From NCBI GenBank assembly GCA_950295325.1, contig OX485806.1, positions 39,492,001 through 39,556,000 of the forward strand: 64,000 bases of DNA, given 5' to 3'. The DNA comes from Polytrichum commune. Taxonomy: Eukaryota; Streptophyta; Polytrichopsida; Polytrichales; Polytrichaceae. The first letter of the stretch is position 1. Every line of letters starts with the position of its first letter. This document shows, one piece after another, positions 34,925-47,435 of this stretch. The notes beneath the pieces were generated by a model that made no database searches, was not told the origin of the DNA, and worked only from the letters and a program-made list of their open reading frames with translations. The translations under genes and the position numbers were made by a program.

Positions 34925-35918
34925 TAAGGGTCAGTTTAGACTAAAGTAATATCCCGCTTAAGTACGCACTTTGAACCGGAGTCGTCGGTGTGCACTTAGT
35001 TGGTAGGTGAGTACTTTACTCATATCGCTTTCTAGACCCTTTGATTCAATGAATCATAGTGGGAAATGGATGAAACCTAAGGCAATCTGCTTGACTGAAA
35101 TCCAGCCTATTGAGACATTTGTTGAATGTGAAAGTGCCACTGACTTCAAAGGCTTTGAAGCTCTACACAACCGCAAGGGACCATAGCATGGGTACTATCC
35201 GTGTTTCATCACAAGAACAATTGTACGCACAGGAGTAAGGTAACTTCCCCCAACGAAAGGCAGGGCCAGAAGGCATGTGGGTTCGAACGCTCAACATCAA
35301 CGACCAATTGCTTTGCTCTGGTGTTCAAACGCATGATGAACTGCGACAATCGTTTGAGATGTTTCAACAAAACATTAACATACCAACATTGAATGGCAGG
35401 CGTAAAAAAAATCATGCATTCATGACAAATGACTTTGCATGACATGTTCAAACAATAAAATATGAACCCTGATTTTTTCAAAAAAATTGCGCACCTAACT
35501 GGGATGCGTACTTAAACAAGTGCGTACTTAAGCAGGAGATTATTGTACAGTGAAGAAGTGCACCGGTCGAGAATTTTAGGGGAATGAAGCAATATAATTG
35601 GCTATGGAATGGGTTCTTCACCAGTCAAGGTTTACATTATGGCCAAGACTTTTCGGGTGGAGAACTTCAAGCATGGCTTAAAAATGACGTGGCTACCAAC
35701 ATGGCAACATTTTTTGATGTGGGAGTTCTCCAGAGGTCAAGTTTCTTGGGCAACCTCAAACCCTCATACATGAAACTTGGTCTCTGGAGAATTCTAACTT
35801 GAGGCATTCTTTTAATTGTCTTCTCCAATTTGTCTACATACTCATTGTTGCCTCAAATAACCTTGTATTGGGCTAAAATCCTTGTGCACTTCTTCACCGT
35901 AGTCTAAACCAACCCTTA
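34925..35918. mobile_element. Harbinger-like non-autonomous element, nested
   Basis: The left end GGGTCAGTTTAGACTA starts at 34928 after TAA; the right end TAGTCTAAACCAACCC ends at 35915 before TTA. Inside, a second inverted pair (CGCTTAAGTACGCAC near 34957 and GTGCGTACTTAAGC near 35520) suggests one element inserted in another. Around 35580-35900 the sequence resembles the right part of the full Harbinger element at 6824-10578 (cttcaccgtagt.taaacc). The ORFs here have no transposase motifs. Confidence 0.65.
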
Positions 35919-35919
35919 G

Positions 35920-36270
35920 GGCCACTTCACAAACAAGCCAAGAAATGTATGTCTAGTGTCACCAATGCTAAATGTAAACCTAACATTGTTTGTCGTTCCT
36001 TGTTTAAACAATTGGGCATTATAAATTTACAATGTTGCAAATATTGTCACTTACTAAATGATATCATCCAAATTTCAATCATACATGACAATATTTTATC
36101 ATAGAATTGTTAGGGTTTAGACTATACCAACTTTGTTGCAATAATTGGCATAAATTCATCCAAAATTCAAGCATCCATGAAAATACTTGTATACTTATTC
36201 ATAGGGATTGTCGTTAAAAGACTTACCACATTGACATAAAACACCATATGACACTAAATGTTTTCTTGTG
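35920..36270. repeat. Harbinger MITE end followed by dispersed repeat family copy 2
   Basis: GGGCCACTTCACAAACAAGC at 35920 matches the left end of the MITE at 12961, but the element stops within about 40 bases. Then follows a copy of the family at 17490 and 38690 ('gtgtcaccaa..ctaaatgt', 'tgtcgttccttgt', 'catccaaatttcaatcat'). Confidence 0.65.
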
Positions 36271-36985
36271 AACACTAATAAACATCTAGTTTAGTGTTGC
36301 TTGCTCACACTATTCATCATCAAGGTGAGAGGGAGTTGTTGCATGCAAACGTACATGCACCTTTCCAACATCAAAGTCCTTCCAAAGTATGCATCTCATA
36401 CATCACTTTTTAAAGTTGATTTGACATCAAAATGACACTACATAGTCTTACTAGTGTGCATGGACAAATAGCGTGGAAATAATAGATGTGGGCCATCCTA
36501 ATTTTGTAGTCAAGATGGAAACAACGTGGGCTGAAGACCCTAGGTTTTCCCCTAAGTCTTCATAAAGACATTTGACCAACACATTGAGTATAATTTATAG
36601 GACAAAATAGCACAAAGTTTATTAACCACCCACATCAATGTTTAAAAAACATCTAATGTGGCCCATGCCAATTGTAAACTATAGATTTGGCGTGGGTTAA
36701 AAATTAGTGCGGGCTTTAGAGAGCCCAAAGTAGAAGGACTTTTATTGTAGTTTTAGTGACCTGATTTCATTGGATGTAATGTACTATAATTTTGCCCATT
36801 GACTTCATTGCATACAAGACATAAACTCCTATCAAGATGGAAATGCTCTAATGTTATGAGCCAATTGTTGGTCCTAGTGTGAGCTTGCTATTATAGGGGG
36901 GGTGAAATTTACATGTCGGATGCATGAGAGGTTTGTATGCAATAATTCTCTCTTGCCATCATTGATGCAGACTAATTATTTTGCA
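36271..36985. other. Gene-free intergenic DNA
   Basis: It contains relatives of the 12.6-12.9 kb sequence ('atgaagacttatgtttgacc' type, 'gtggcccatgccaatt' near 36657), so it is a decayed dispersed repeat. No gene seen. Confidence 0.45.
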
Positions 36986-37835
36986 ATCAGTGGGTGCCCA
37001 CTACACAAGGTGCCACATGACACATGATGCTACTTACATGACAAGTCATACATACCACTCTAGTCAACATGGCATACCAACACCGTGCTAAAATGCTATA
37101 TTTAGTGTACTTGCAAATATTGTTAAAAGTTGAACTGAGGTAGTATGATGTCACGACCCTTTTGTGGGCACTTCCACCTCCACATACAATTTGGATTGAA
37201 TTGGGAGTTGTCTCATCATGTTTGCGATTGCGGATCATGTGAATTGCTATTTCAAGTTTCATAAGCAATTGAGATGCAAAAATTGCAACTAATAAGTCAA
37301 AGTGGAGAATCAAATTCTCCTTAGGTAGTGAGTGATCACACATGCCCTCACAATTGTGTTAACCCCTAAAGGCCTACAAGGACATGAGGAGTAAAGCATT
37401 TTCTTAGATGTGCTATAAACTAGCAAATCTAAGTGTTTCTTAGAACTCAAAGTGTGAGGCACCATCAAAGAATTACATCCATACAGTTGATCACACATAA
37501 GATGGTATTTATTTTTACAAATTTAGAAGTGATTTAGTTTGAAAACTCATCATAGTCACAAAATCTCATAAATTTGATGAGAATCATGATAAAATTATTA
37601 TGAGCACTTCCATGAGGTACAAAGAATAACCATGCATGCAATGTCATGTCAATCAAGTTTTTGGAGGTGATAGACAATTATGAGAGCTATGATTAGGGGG
37701 AATACCTTACAATCTTTTTTTAAAGCAACATGTATGGGAAAGTTGCGGTTGTAGACAAAAATGTCCTTTCAGGCCTTTAGGGGTTGAATATGCTAACTTT
37801 GAATGGTTAGCATGTTTTGAGCACATAGTCCAATC
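36986..37835. repeat. Dispersed repeat, inverted relative of 46005-47000
   Basis: The reverse complement of 46005-47000 matches here through 'aggcctaaagg.acatga', 'gcattttcttagatgtgctat.a', 'caaatctaagt.tt', 'gttgtctcatc.tgtttgc', 'ttgcatctcaatt' and, at the right end, 'aatatgctaac.tt.gaatggttagca'. Non-coding; probably two copies of one long non-autonomous element. Confidence 0.7.
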
Positions 37836-38689
37836 TCCTCATAACACTTGTCTTTTTGGTGGCCAATGTTAACTACAACCCTTGCCACATCATACCTCTC
37901 CAATGTAGAGTATGCATGTGTTATCCAGTTATTATTCTTAATATGACACCTATATTTGATTGGTGTGTGGTTAGGTGAGGATCAAAAGAACAAACAATAT
38001 AAAGACACATGTTTTAAAGATATTGGACTACGTCTTCAAATCTTATCAACTATTCCACACTCAACAATGAACACAAATGAGAGGACCTATGTATTCAACT
38101 ACGGAATTAACAACCATGCATGTCTGCTAAACCATGAATAAATCCATTGATGCTCTAGTGTAGATTTGCTAATGCAATACAAATGTTGTTGTTTAAATCG
38201 GATCAAATAAGTTGGAGAATATGAAACATTAACCAAATAACACCACATACCTTAAACGTCAAATTATTAAAATGAGTGCCCACATAGAAGGCTTTTAGGC
38301 ACTTTACATTACTTAGAACACGAGGGCCCTTGATCATGGAAATATGAAAATCCTCGTTAGTGGAGAGAGTCTCAACCAACGTTGGATTGGTATCCTTTGA
38401 TACAAAAAACTCCGGTCGGATATTTATAATGAGGATTTCACATTTCATAATACTGCATCATTTGTCTTATTAGTGTGGGTTACCATTCAAAGTTATGCAT
38501 TGCTGTAACATTTTATTGAGAGTAACATTTTTTATCCAAATAACATGAGTAGTTAGTATGCACAACGAAGAATATGATATAACCTATGGCAACCCACACT
38601 AATTAGACAAAATCGTGTAGTAGGGTATGGATATTTGACAATATTTATGTGTTTGATACCATTGGTATGGGGAGGGCACTATAATAAAT
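37836..38689. other. Gene-free intergenic DNA
   Basis: No domain recognised in the ORFs at 37956-38141 and 38203-38448. The text 'aatcggacacttatatttgagtggcatgtggttaggtgag' at 47975 resembles 37945-37980, so this too is repeat-derived. Confidence 0.45.
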
Positions 38690-39055
38690 ATGATATTTAG
38701 TGTCACCAATTCCAATTGTCTTGCTCAGTACTAATTGTAAATTGCGGTACAATGTCACTAACACTTAATGTTGACCCAATATTATTTGTCATTCCTTGTA
38801 ATTTTTTGAGAGATACTAGATTTATAGTGTTGCAATTACGGTCACTTACCGAGTGCTTTTTCATCCAAATTTCAATCATCCATGACAATATTTCATCACT
38901 AAGTTGCTGACAAAAGAAAGTGGGTTTTGGCCAATGGATTAACTCATCCATCATCTATGACATGTATTTGTTCACTCATTCATAAGAAGTGTCATAAGAA
39001 GTGACATTGTATACCACGTGACACTAAATATCATATTTAGTGTAGTTATATGCTT
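38690..39055. repeat. Dispersed repeat family, copy 3 of 3
   Basis: Best match to the copy at 17490-17900, in the same orientation, about 80% alike by eye over more than 300 bases. Confidence 0.75.
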
Positions 39056-39560
39056 TTGTAAACCGCATGCGGTCGGGGGGTTATTCAAAGATGGGCTATT
39101 TATCTAAATTTCTTGAATAATTGACACCCTATTAATATATAAAAAGATGCTTTGAGGTGTTTTCCAAGACCCTATAAGTAAATATAACATATACCATGAC
39201 CTTATTTTATAGACTTTATTGTATTTGTTAAATGTACCTTTTATCAAAATCTCGGAATATTGACATAAATTGACAACGATTTATAGCAAAATGATAACAA
39301 TACATTAATAAAACTTTCAAATAATACAAATTATGTTTGATGCCCAAAGTGTTGTAATTTGGTGTAATTACCTTCAAAAACACGAACAAACACTAGAAAA
39401 GAAAAAGAAAAAAATTGTTCTCACATTTTAGTAATGTGTTCAGAAACACAAAACCAAATGAACCTACAACATGAGTCAAATGTCCAACATTATTGTATGC
39501 AAAGAATCAAATGTCCAACAACAGTTGTCTACAAGGAGCATGTGTTCAAGCTTGACCAAT
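39056..39560. other. Gene-free AT-rich DNA
   Basis: No gene or structure recognised. Confidence 0.45.
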
Positions 39561-40015
39561 AACAATGCAATTCTTACAACTATGATTTCCTCACATATTC
39601 ATCTAAGCTCTTAGCATCTACTGGATTGAGCAAAAAAATATTCTTAATTGGATCATACTCTATTGTCACATTTGACCTGATTGAATATGCATCTACCCAC
39701 TTACGATTTGTTTCGTCATTGTGGAATTTGAGATGTCCCAAAGCATGGGGAAAATAATACACCATGAATTCCAATGTCGAGATAGCAACTCCCTTTTCAA
39801 ATGATAACTCTTGTCTTTTTTTTGGAGGTCAATAAGTTGCCTACATAAATCCTATTTTGTGCCAAATTTCATTTGCATCATTTGAACCCTCTCAATCCAC
39901 CACATACTGCTCTGTCACCTCTTTGGAAAACTAAAGTCAAAGTGTTTGTTATGGGGTGGTCCCCTTTTCATACGTTTCTTGGTAGCTTTAACTATTGAAG
40001 AATTGATAGTTGAAT
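39561..40015 (-). pseudogene. Unrecognised coding remnant
   Basis: The minus strand reads as a plausible protein remnant from about 40010 (KATKKRMKRGPP) through GDRAVCGGL to a clean 64-codon end (LEFMVYYFPHALGHL, WVDAYSIRSNVTIEYDP, stop near 39580). Frame changes and stops occur near 39860-39890. I do not recognise the family. The even amino-acid composition suggests former coding sequence rather than a chance frame. It could be a decayed transposon partner protein. Confidence 0.35.
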
Positions 40016-40049
40016 AGAAATTCCTTGAAATAACACTTGGTTGAGGCCC

Positions 40050-40150
40050 CGGTCAGATATGATTTCACACTACACTTGAGGACATGTGACCACACTACAT
40101 AGTTTGGAAGTGTCTTGGAACGGCATTTGGGACAATGCCAACTTCTAGAT
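40050..40150. repeat. Fragment of Harbinger-type MITE
   Basis: The sequence 'tcacactacacttgaggacatgtgaccacactacatagtttggaagtg' is the reverse complement of part of the MITE at 12961-13459 (about 13040-13095). No ends are present. The rest of 40151-40800 shows only a short dispersed repeat (40660-40735, related to 6205-6290). Confidence 0.6.
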
Positions 40151-40801
40151 TAGATGATTTTATTATTATCAATTGAGGTAATTTCTCATTCAATCCAAAT
40201 ACATTCATTGAACCTTGCATAAATTCTTCATTAGTCCAAAGATTACATACCCAACTTCATTAATAAAGATTAAATACCACCTATAAATTTCCACCTACCA
40301 TGCTTTAGATATAATATCGTATGGGTCATTTTATCCAAGCCATAGTAATTCCAAATTTTGTATAAGTTTTGCTTTATTGAATTAAAAGCACCCTACATGT
40401 TTTCTCATGTGGTTTAATAAAGTGACCTCCATGTGACCATTGGGGTTTATATACCATGCAAAACCTTCATACCTAGACAGAATCGCCTTAACATTACAGA
40501 GGGCTCACTATTCCAACACAAATGAGTTATTGTTCCCTCAAAATCTGCCATGTGTCATGCTCACATTCACCAGGACCCACTTGTATCCCACGTGGAAACT
40601 ATATTCCGGCACATGTAAAGACGAAATAGGAAGTGTTGTGTAATATCAACATGATTTAGAATGATATTGACTAAAACAATAAATCAAGTATAGAAGATTC
40701 TCTAACCTTGAGATACCCACCAAATATCAATTTTGATAGTAAGGTTCTTTGATATTATTATTGATGTTGATTATGATTACCATGCATTCACCTATTACAC
40801 C

Positions 40802-40856
40802 GGCCCACCATTGGTGGAGACCGGTGGGAACAGGGGATCCCAAACCCTAACCCTAA
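40802..40856 (+). promoter_or_regulatory. NUG2 promoter: site II element and telo box
   Basis: A site II core (GGCCCA, 40802-40807) is followed 35 bp later by a telo box, AAACCCTAA at 40842-40850, extended by CCCTAA. This pair is characteristic of plant ribosome-biogenesis and ribosomal-protein genes and lies about 170-220 bp upstream of the NUG2 ATG. The leader after it contains a GTT/GCT trinucleotide run (40965-40990). Confidence 0.75.
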
Positions 40857-41023
40857 TCTGGGAGCGTAGCGAGCGAGGGTTTCATTGCAGGTCCTCTCGG
40901 GTTCGGAGGTCTTTCGCAAGGCCCCGGCAGAGCACCGGAACCTCTGCTCAATCGCTTCGACCAATTGTTGTTGTTGCTGCTGCTGCTGTTCTTGTTCATC
41001 ATCAACTTCATCAGCTTGGCAAG

Positions 41024-44000
41024 ATGCCGAAGCAACACATCAAGGGAGGGGCGGCCGTGAAGGGCAAGCCGAAGCACTCGTTGGACGAGGGACGCCGAGA
41101 TGGCAAGAATGGCACACGAACGGCCGCAACAGTGCGGCGTCTTAAGATGTACAAGTCGCGTCCCGTTCGTAACAGCAAGGGTCACATGCTGTCCAACGAG
41201 TACCAGTCTAAGGCCCTGCCGTCCACGAGGATTCAACCCGACCGCCGGTGGTTCGGTAAGTGCAGAATTGGAGGAGCTATGATCAAATTGGCTTCGTCAG
41301 GGTTTAGGGTTTTGCATGCATCACTCAATTTGCAATATGGAAACCTGTGTACATGGTTATCAACAATTCAATTCGTCATCTGCTGTTATCCTGCCATGGA
41401 TGGTAGGATGTGTAAAGTATTCTCTGAAGAAGTGGTCTAGTAATCCTTATATGTGGTGTCCCTCTGTTTTTTTAATTTTTTTGTTTTAATTTTTTAATTT
41501 CTTGCAGGGAATACAAGGGTAGTGGGACAAAAAGAACTCGAGACTTTCCGTGAGGAAATGCGCACTCGTGTGTCTGATGCATACACGGTTATCTTGAAGG
41601 ATAAGAAATTGCCCTTGGCACTGCTCAACGATAACCAAAAGGTGCGCTGCTGCTGCTGCTGCCCTTTAACATCTTTGTGAGGGGTTTAGGGTTCTAGTGG
41701 CTAGAGCAGCTCAGCATCATCATTTTGGGCTTGGAAAAAGAGTGAAAGGGTTATACACAGTGCATTACAGGTTATGATACTATCATATCGACTGAGAAGT
41801 TTACTGGGTTATTTGTTCTCATCACGCAGCAAAAAAAAGTTCACTTATTGGACACGGAGACTTTTGAGGACACCTTTGGACCAAAAAAGAAAAGACGGCG
41901 ATCAAAACTGGCAGTTGAAGACTTCGCAGCTCTGGCGGAGAAAGTTGATCAAGTGCGAGGTACCTAATTTTGCTCTCAGGACTTATGTATTGAGAGAACA
42001 GCAGTTTCATAGCGACAAAACTCAGCAGGGTTGGTGACGTGTACTGATTTCAATGTGGTGGGGGATTGCAGATAGTTATGATAATGATGAGTCAAAGCCT
42101 ATTTTGGGCAAGGCAGTTAAAGACGATGGTACGAGGGATGCAGCTAGACACACTATGTTTGACAAAGGTCAAAGCAAACGAATTTGGGGCGAGCTTTACA
42201 AAGTCATTGACTCCTCCGATGTTGTTATCCAGGTACATTATTATCACTACCCACATTCCCGTGAGAGGTAGCCATCTACCAGTTTTTGCAGCAATCCACT
42301 GTATATATAGTTATATAAATAGCTTGCATAGAGAATTCTGATGTGATGATCTCAACACAGGTACTGGACGCCAGGGATCCACAGGGAACAAGGTGTCGAC
42401 ACTTGGAGAAGCATTTGCGGGAGAACTGCAAGCATAAGCATTTAATTTTACTACTCAATAAGGTCAGAGATGTACCAGATAGCATACATACTGTTTCATA
42501 GGTGTGATTTCAAAATATAAAGTATGGAGAGTCATCTCAAATTTTCTCAATTTGGGTGATTCTGGTCAAACAATGCAGAAGAATTAAGGTCTATAAGCTG
42601 CATTCTTTCTGTGATCTTCTACCAAAACATACCATACGATATTATTTTGGAGGGAATAAGGACACTTCTGTGGATGGAGTGTGTGAGTTTAGCATGATGA
42701 ATGCAGTCCAATTGGCAACAAAAGATTCATCTCTAAGTTATGTTGCTGTAACCGGCTGATGTTCTGTTGATGTGATAATTGATGAATATGTTTGATGATG
42801 GGGTTTCTGCAGTGTGATTTGATTCCATCATGGGCAACAAAGGGTTGGCTTCATGTTCTCTCAAGGGAGTTCCCTACCTTGGCATTCCATGCTAGTGTCA
42901 CCAACCCATTTGGCAAGGTTGCACTTCCAACTCTAGTTCTGAAATTCTACATATATCTGCTTTGGTTGTACCATTTGTCATTACCTAGTGTTCTCATTTG
43001 GTTTTCTTGATCCTACTGTGGTTACTCTAGAGTGTTTACACACTTACTGTGGGTGGTAACTAAAATCTACTTCGTCCTAATTATTGAGGTGTGAGACAAA
43101 TAATTACTTTAGGCACCTGTGCAGAGTCTGATAAGTCTCCTCTAGTGTCACATGTTCTCACTCTGAATATATCGTTTTTTGTACACATGAGCAGGGTTCA
43201 CTTCTCTCCCTTCTGCGACAACTGGCTCGCTTGAAAAGTGACAAGCAGGCAATCTCTGTTGGATTTGTTGGATATCCAAATGTAGGGAAATCATCTGTCA
43301 TCAACACTCTGCGCACAAAGTTGGTGTGCAAAGTGGCCCCTATTCCTGGAGAGACGAAAGTGTGGCAGTACATCACCCTCACAAAGCGCATCTTCTTAAT
43401 TGATTGTCCAGGTGTTGTTTATCACAGTACTGATAGTGAGACTGACATCGTCCTGAAAGGGGTGGTAAGTCCGTAAACATTCTGTACTATTGTGTACTTC
43501 GCTTCTTGTTTTATGCACTTTGTATGTTACAATGTTTCACCTGATGATGAATCTGAATGGGTCGAGATTTTGTGTGCTGATCTGCACCCCTTACATGTCT
43601 TTCAAAGGTAGCTGAGTGGGTGGAATTTTCCTTTCAGGTCCGAGTGGGAAATCTAGAGGATGCCACTGAACACATTGGAGAAGTTCTGAGTCGTGTGAAA
43701 AAGGATTACCTCACACGAGCATACCGAGTCCACAATTGGTAAGCCATGCCTAACTATTGGGCATCTTAAGTTTCATCTCAGTGAAATCACTAGTTTGCCT
43801 CTCTGGTATAATATTGTACGGGTGTAATTACTGCCAAATTCTTCAGGTTTTGGTTGTCTTGGCGTGTTATGATTACTTGACTATGTTTTTTTTGTCATAG
43901 TTAGTTTGTATGTCGACTCTTCTCCTCCTTCTCATGTGGGTGCATTTTTTAAGGGTTATACGTGTGCTTTCCTTGGACATGCAGGGTAGATGACAATGAT

Positions 44001-45217
44001 TTCCTCACACAGCTGTGCAGGATAACTGGGAAGTTGCTCAAGGTACTTACTGCATTCCTTTGTGGCATCCCATGGTTTTTGTGCATTATTCATGGTGTTA
44101 TGGCAGAAATTCCGATTAAACCAGAAGTTTTCTCAAAGTCTTGTTTCTGAGGTCATGTAACTCTTGTCGGAGTTTTAGGGACAGCTTCATACATGCAAGG
44201 TTATGTGTCATAATACCCATGTTTGTTCTGCCCTTGTTTTCCAGGGAGGAGAGCCAGATCTAAAAACAGCAGCTAAGATGGTGCTTCATGACTGGGTGAG
44301 GGGCCGCATTCCCTTCTTCATCCCCCCTCCACAGGCTGAGAAACCAAAGGTGGAAGAGGGGAAACCCGCTCCAGCTGTAGTAGAAACACCAGGAGGCGAG
44401 GTTCAACCAGAAACTGATGAGCAGAAAGCTGCTAAAGTTGCTGCAGCTGCTGCAGCTGCTATAGCTGAAGTGGTGTCAAAGCAAAGGATCAGGAAAGTAC
44501 CTGTGAAGGAAAATTTCTTTGATGTAGAAGATGCACACCCAGATGGTGTGCTGTTAGAGTCTGAAGAAGAGGAAGATGAAGACATGGATGGAGAAGCAGT
44601 TGCAGAGGAAGAAGATGATGATGACAAAGCTGGAGTTGCTCCAGGTGGGTTTGCAAGTGATGTTCAAACATGATAGTTCATGCTGTGGTCTCTTCTAATA
44701 ATCTCAGAGGGTGCTCTTTGTGCATCCTGATTTGTTACAACGACCTTCTCTGTGGATGTCCCTTTTCTGCCAAGGTTTTGTCTTTTAGCCTTTTACCATG
44801 ATTGACATGTCTTAAGCTCAGAACTCTGTTTCCTGGTCTTTTTAGTAGTAGTCTTTTCTCCATTTTCCCCCAGCTGATGTGTGCCTTTTGTGTTCAGGCT
44901 CAGTGAAAGCGTCAAAAGATTCAGATGCTGAAGAGGCCACAACTGCAGGAAAGGATGCAGGTGAAGAAGATGCAAATGGAAGTGATGAAGAGGATGTCAC
45001 ATGGGAAGATGTTTTGAAGAGTGTTCAAGTTGAAATGGGGATGAAAGTTGAAGCACCTGCTTCTAGCACGACCCCTAGCACAGAGGAACCCAAATCATCT
45101 ACAAAGTTGAAACCTAAGAAGAGGAAAAAAGATGAGCCTGCTGCACTTGAGGTAGAAAAGGTAGAGAAGAAAAGTCCAAGAATAGAAAAGGATTTGAAGC
45201 GGAGGAGGAAAAGGTAG
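41024..45217 (+). CDS. NUG2: Nucleolar GTP-binding protein 2 (NUG2/NOG2), 11 coding exons
   Basis: Coding exons joined in frame: 41024-41255, 41508-41641, 41830-41959, 42072-42232, 42361-42462, 42813-42917, 43195-43464, 43638-43738, 43985-44042, 44245-44644, 44898-45217; 2,013 nt, 670 residues, all introns GT-AG. The start is [19 protein letters not shown], a typical basic NGP1N beginning. The GTPase motifs come in circularly permuted order: DARDPQGTR (about 222-230), NKCD (252-255), GYPNVGKS (314-321), the switch Thr in PIPGET (about 342) and DCPG (358-361). This order defines the YlqF/YawG family. The C-terminal third is acidic, with an alanine run and a final Lys/Arg-rich tail (KDLKRRRKR) that fits nucleolar localisation. 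The protein works in pre-60S maturation in the nucleolus and nucleoplasm. Some family members are shorter (about 570-590 residues in Arabidopsis); the extra length is in the low-complexity tail. Confidence 0.97.
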
Positions 45218-45801
45218 ACGATGACAGATTGTTATTACTGACATTATTGACTACCTACTTATCACCTGGTGTGGAGACTTGGAACTGAGCTTCAGTCAGT
45301 GACACTGTTCCATGAAAAATTGGTGCAAGTTGCACCAAGGGACAAAGCTCTCTCTAGGGTAACAGATTTGGCAGCGTCTGCAGGAAATTTGGATTTCATT
45401 GGTCGATTTGAGCTTGATACCTCTCTGGGTCAGGTGAATTCAATTTATGCTTCAGCCTCTAAATTGGTCATTTGTGGGCTATCTGTTAGGCAGAGCGTTG
45501 TAGGTAGGCTATGACAAAAGCGTCATGTAACTCTTCACTCCCAATATTTTAGAGCAATGTTATTCTCTTGCCATCATAGTCAGCTGTGAGTGGAAATTCT
45601 TGCTCAACCTTTTGAACAGGTGCTGAATATTGACTTTGTACTGTATCATTTTTTGTTAAAGGTGAAACAGATGACTAATGTATTTTAGTTTCAGGTATTT
45701 GGTCTTGCAACACATCCATCTGTTGTGAGCTGCAATTCTTCTTATGTGGACATTGAATAACTTCAGCATTTTTGGGCATTCTTCCTTCTTTGTTGCATGC
45801 A
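45218..45801 (+). other. NUG2 3' UTR and downstream flank
   Basis: Less repetitive than the surroundings and T-rich, with no further ORF supported (45269-45514 is open but featureless). No unique polyadenylation signal was identified. Confidence 0.45.
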
Positions 45802-45917
45802 CATAACATAACTCAGCGGCTGAGCTGAGTTCATGGGCCCAGCAGTAGATTCGAGAATAAAGACTCTGTATGCTTCAGAGTGGAACAGAGCTCATCAGCT
45901 GAGTAATGTTATACATT
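45802..45917. mobile_element. Short MITE with 'cataacat.act' ends (copy 2)
   Basis: The left end CATAACATAACTCAGC and right end GCTGAGTAATGTTAT are inverted partners. The interior (ttcatgggcc..gtagattcgagaataaag) matches the copy at 20068-20215. It is 116 bp and lies about 0.6 kb downstream of NUG2. Confidence 0.75.
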
Positions 45918-46004
45918 CATAGAATGTTATTGACAGAGTTTCAACTTGCAAGATGGCCCACCGTACGTTAAATTGTGGAATCAATCATGTGCCACATCAC
46001 CTGC

Positions 46005-47000
46005 CTGAAATATGCTAACCATTCTAAGTTAGCATATTCAACCCCTTAAGGCCTAAAAGGACACTTCTGTCCGACATGAAATTGCATGCATGATTATTCT
46101 CTATACCTCAAAGTGCTCACATCTCAAGAGTCACTTTGATCATTTCAAGATCATTTTATGCTTGCAACTCTTCACCAATGTTTGTAATATCAACTATTGT
46201 ACCATCCTACCTGGGCGGTTCTGATACTAAAAACCCATTATTCAATTTAAATTTCGAAAATGAAATTTGCCAAACATGGGTATCAATGTTTCCCAAATTT
46301 CCCTTTATATATTTAATTTGTCTAAACATGAATTCCCCAAACTTGAGTGTTTTGTGAATTAATATAATTTCCATTGGAGCCACCCATTTAGGACAGTAAT
46401 CATACCAAGATTCTCATTGAATTAATGAGATTTTGTGACTTTGATGAGTTTCCAAACCAATTCACTTTTAAAATTGTAAGAAACATTTGCAATAAAAGAC
46501 CATTTTATGCAATATTAATTATATGGATGTGATGCTTTGAAGGTGCCTCACAACTTCTCTTCTTCAAGTTCTCAAGGAATACTTAGATTTGCTATTATCT
46601 TATAGCACATCTAAGAAAATGCATTACCTCTCATGCCCTTGTAGGCCTATAGGGATTAACACAATTGGGAGGGCCTAAAGAGAATGAGATTCTCTACTTT
46701 GATCTCTTAGTAGTAATTTTTGCATCTCAATTTGATTATGAAACTTGAAATCACAATTCCTATGATTCGCAACTGCAAACAAGATGAGACAACTCCCAAT
46801 TCAATCTCAATGCGGAAATAAGTCCACCAGTCAATAGCTATATGACATGTAGCATTATGGCCTCATAGATGAATTGGTTAGTGTTGAAGCTGTCATAGCA
46901 AGCGGTACACAACTATCTAATTTTGTATGGCATTAAAATTGGTGTGCTATGTCAATTAAAGTGGTCTTCATGATTTGTGATGTAGCACCAAGTGTCATAT
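46005..47000. repeat. Dispersed repeat, inverted relative of 36986-37835
   Basis: See 36986. It begins near 'tgctaaccattctaagttagcatattcaacccc', itself a small palindrome around 'gctaac..gttagc'. No gene. Confidence 0.7.
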
Positions 47001-47435
47001 AACACCTTCTCTAGTTGCCATCCAAATCCAAGTTAGTGAAAGACAATTACACTCTAAGCTCCCTAGTATCATGCATGTGGCAACCAAAGTGCACGTGAAA
47101 TTAAGGTTGTCTACAATGTTAACAAAGAATGCTTGATAATAGGGAATTAGTGTAGCATATGACATTATGGAATAACACAAAGTCCACATTGCAATAATAA
47201 CAATGACGACAAATGATGTGTGTGAGTGTGTGGTTTGGATTCTTTGGTGGGATTATTTTAATGTCAAAACCCACGATGTATGAGAGGGGAATGTGACAAC
47301 AAGGAGGGAGATTTAAACTGAGCACATTTGTTCCCTAGGGTTTTGGGATACAAGAGAAGGAGTGACATTATAGAGGGTGACATTATGGAGGTCAGGGGTG
47401 TAATGTGGATTGATGATGAATCGTGTGGGCCACAC
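47001..47435. other. Gene-free intergenic DNA
   Basis: Nothing recognised except one 'gtgtgggccacactaa' palindrome at 47424-47438, into which the next MITE has inserted. Confidence 0.45.

Noticed and set aside
40842-40856. Telomere-like AAACCCTAACCCTAA as an internal telomeric repeat
   Set aside because: It is too short for an interstitial telomere and lies where a telo box belongs in a ribosome-biogenesis promoter.
44403-44671. Minus-strand Ser-rich ORFs opposite NUG2 exon 10
   Set aside because: Antisense of the acidic low-complexity tail of NUG2.
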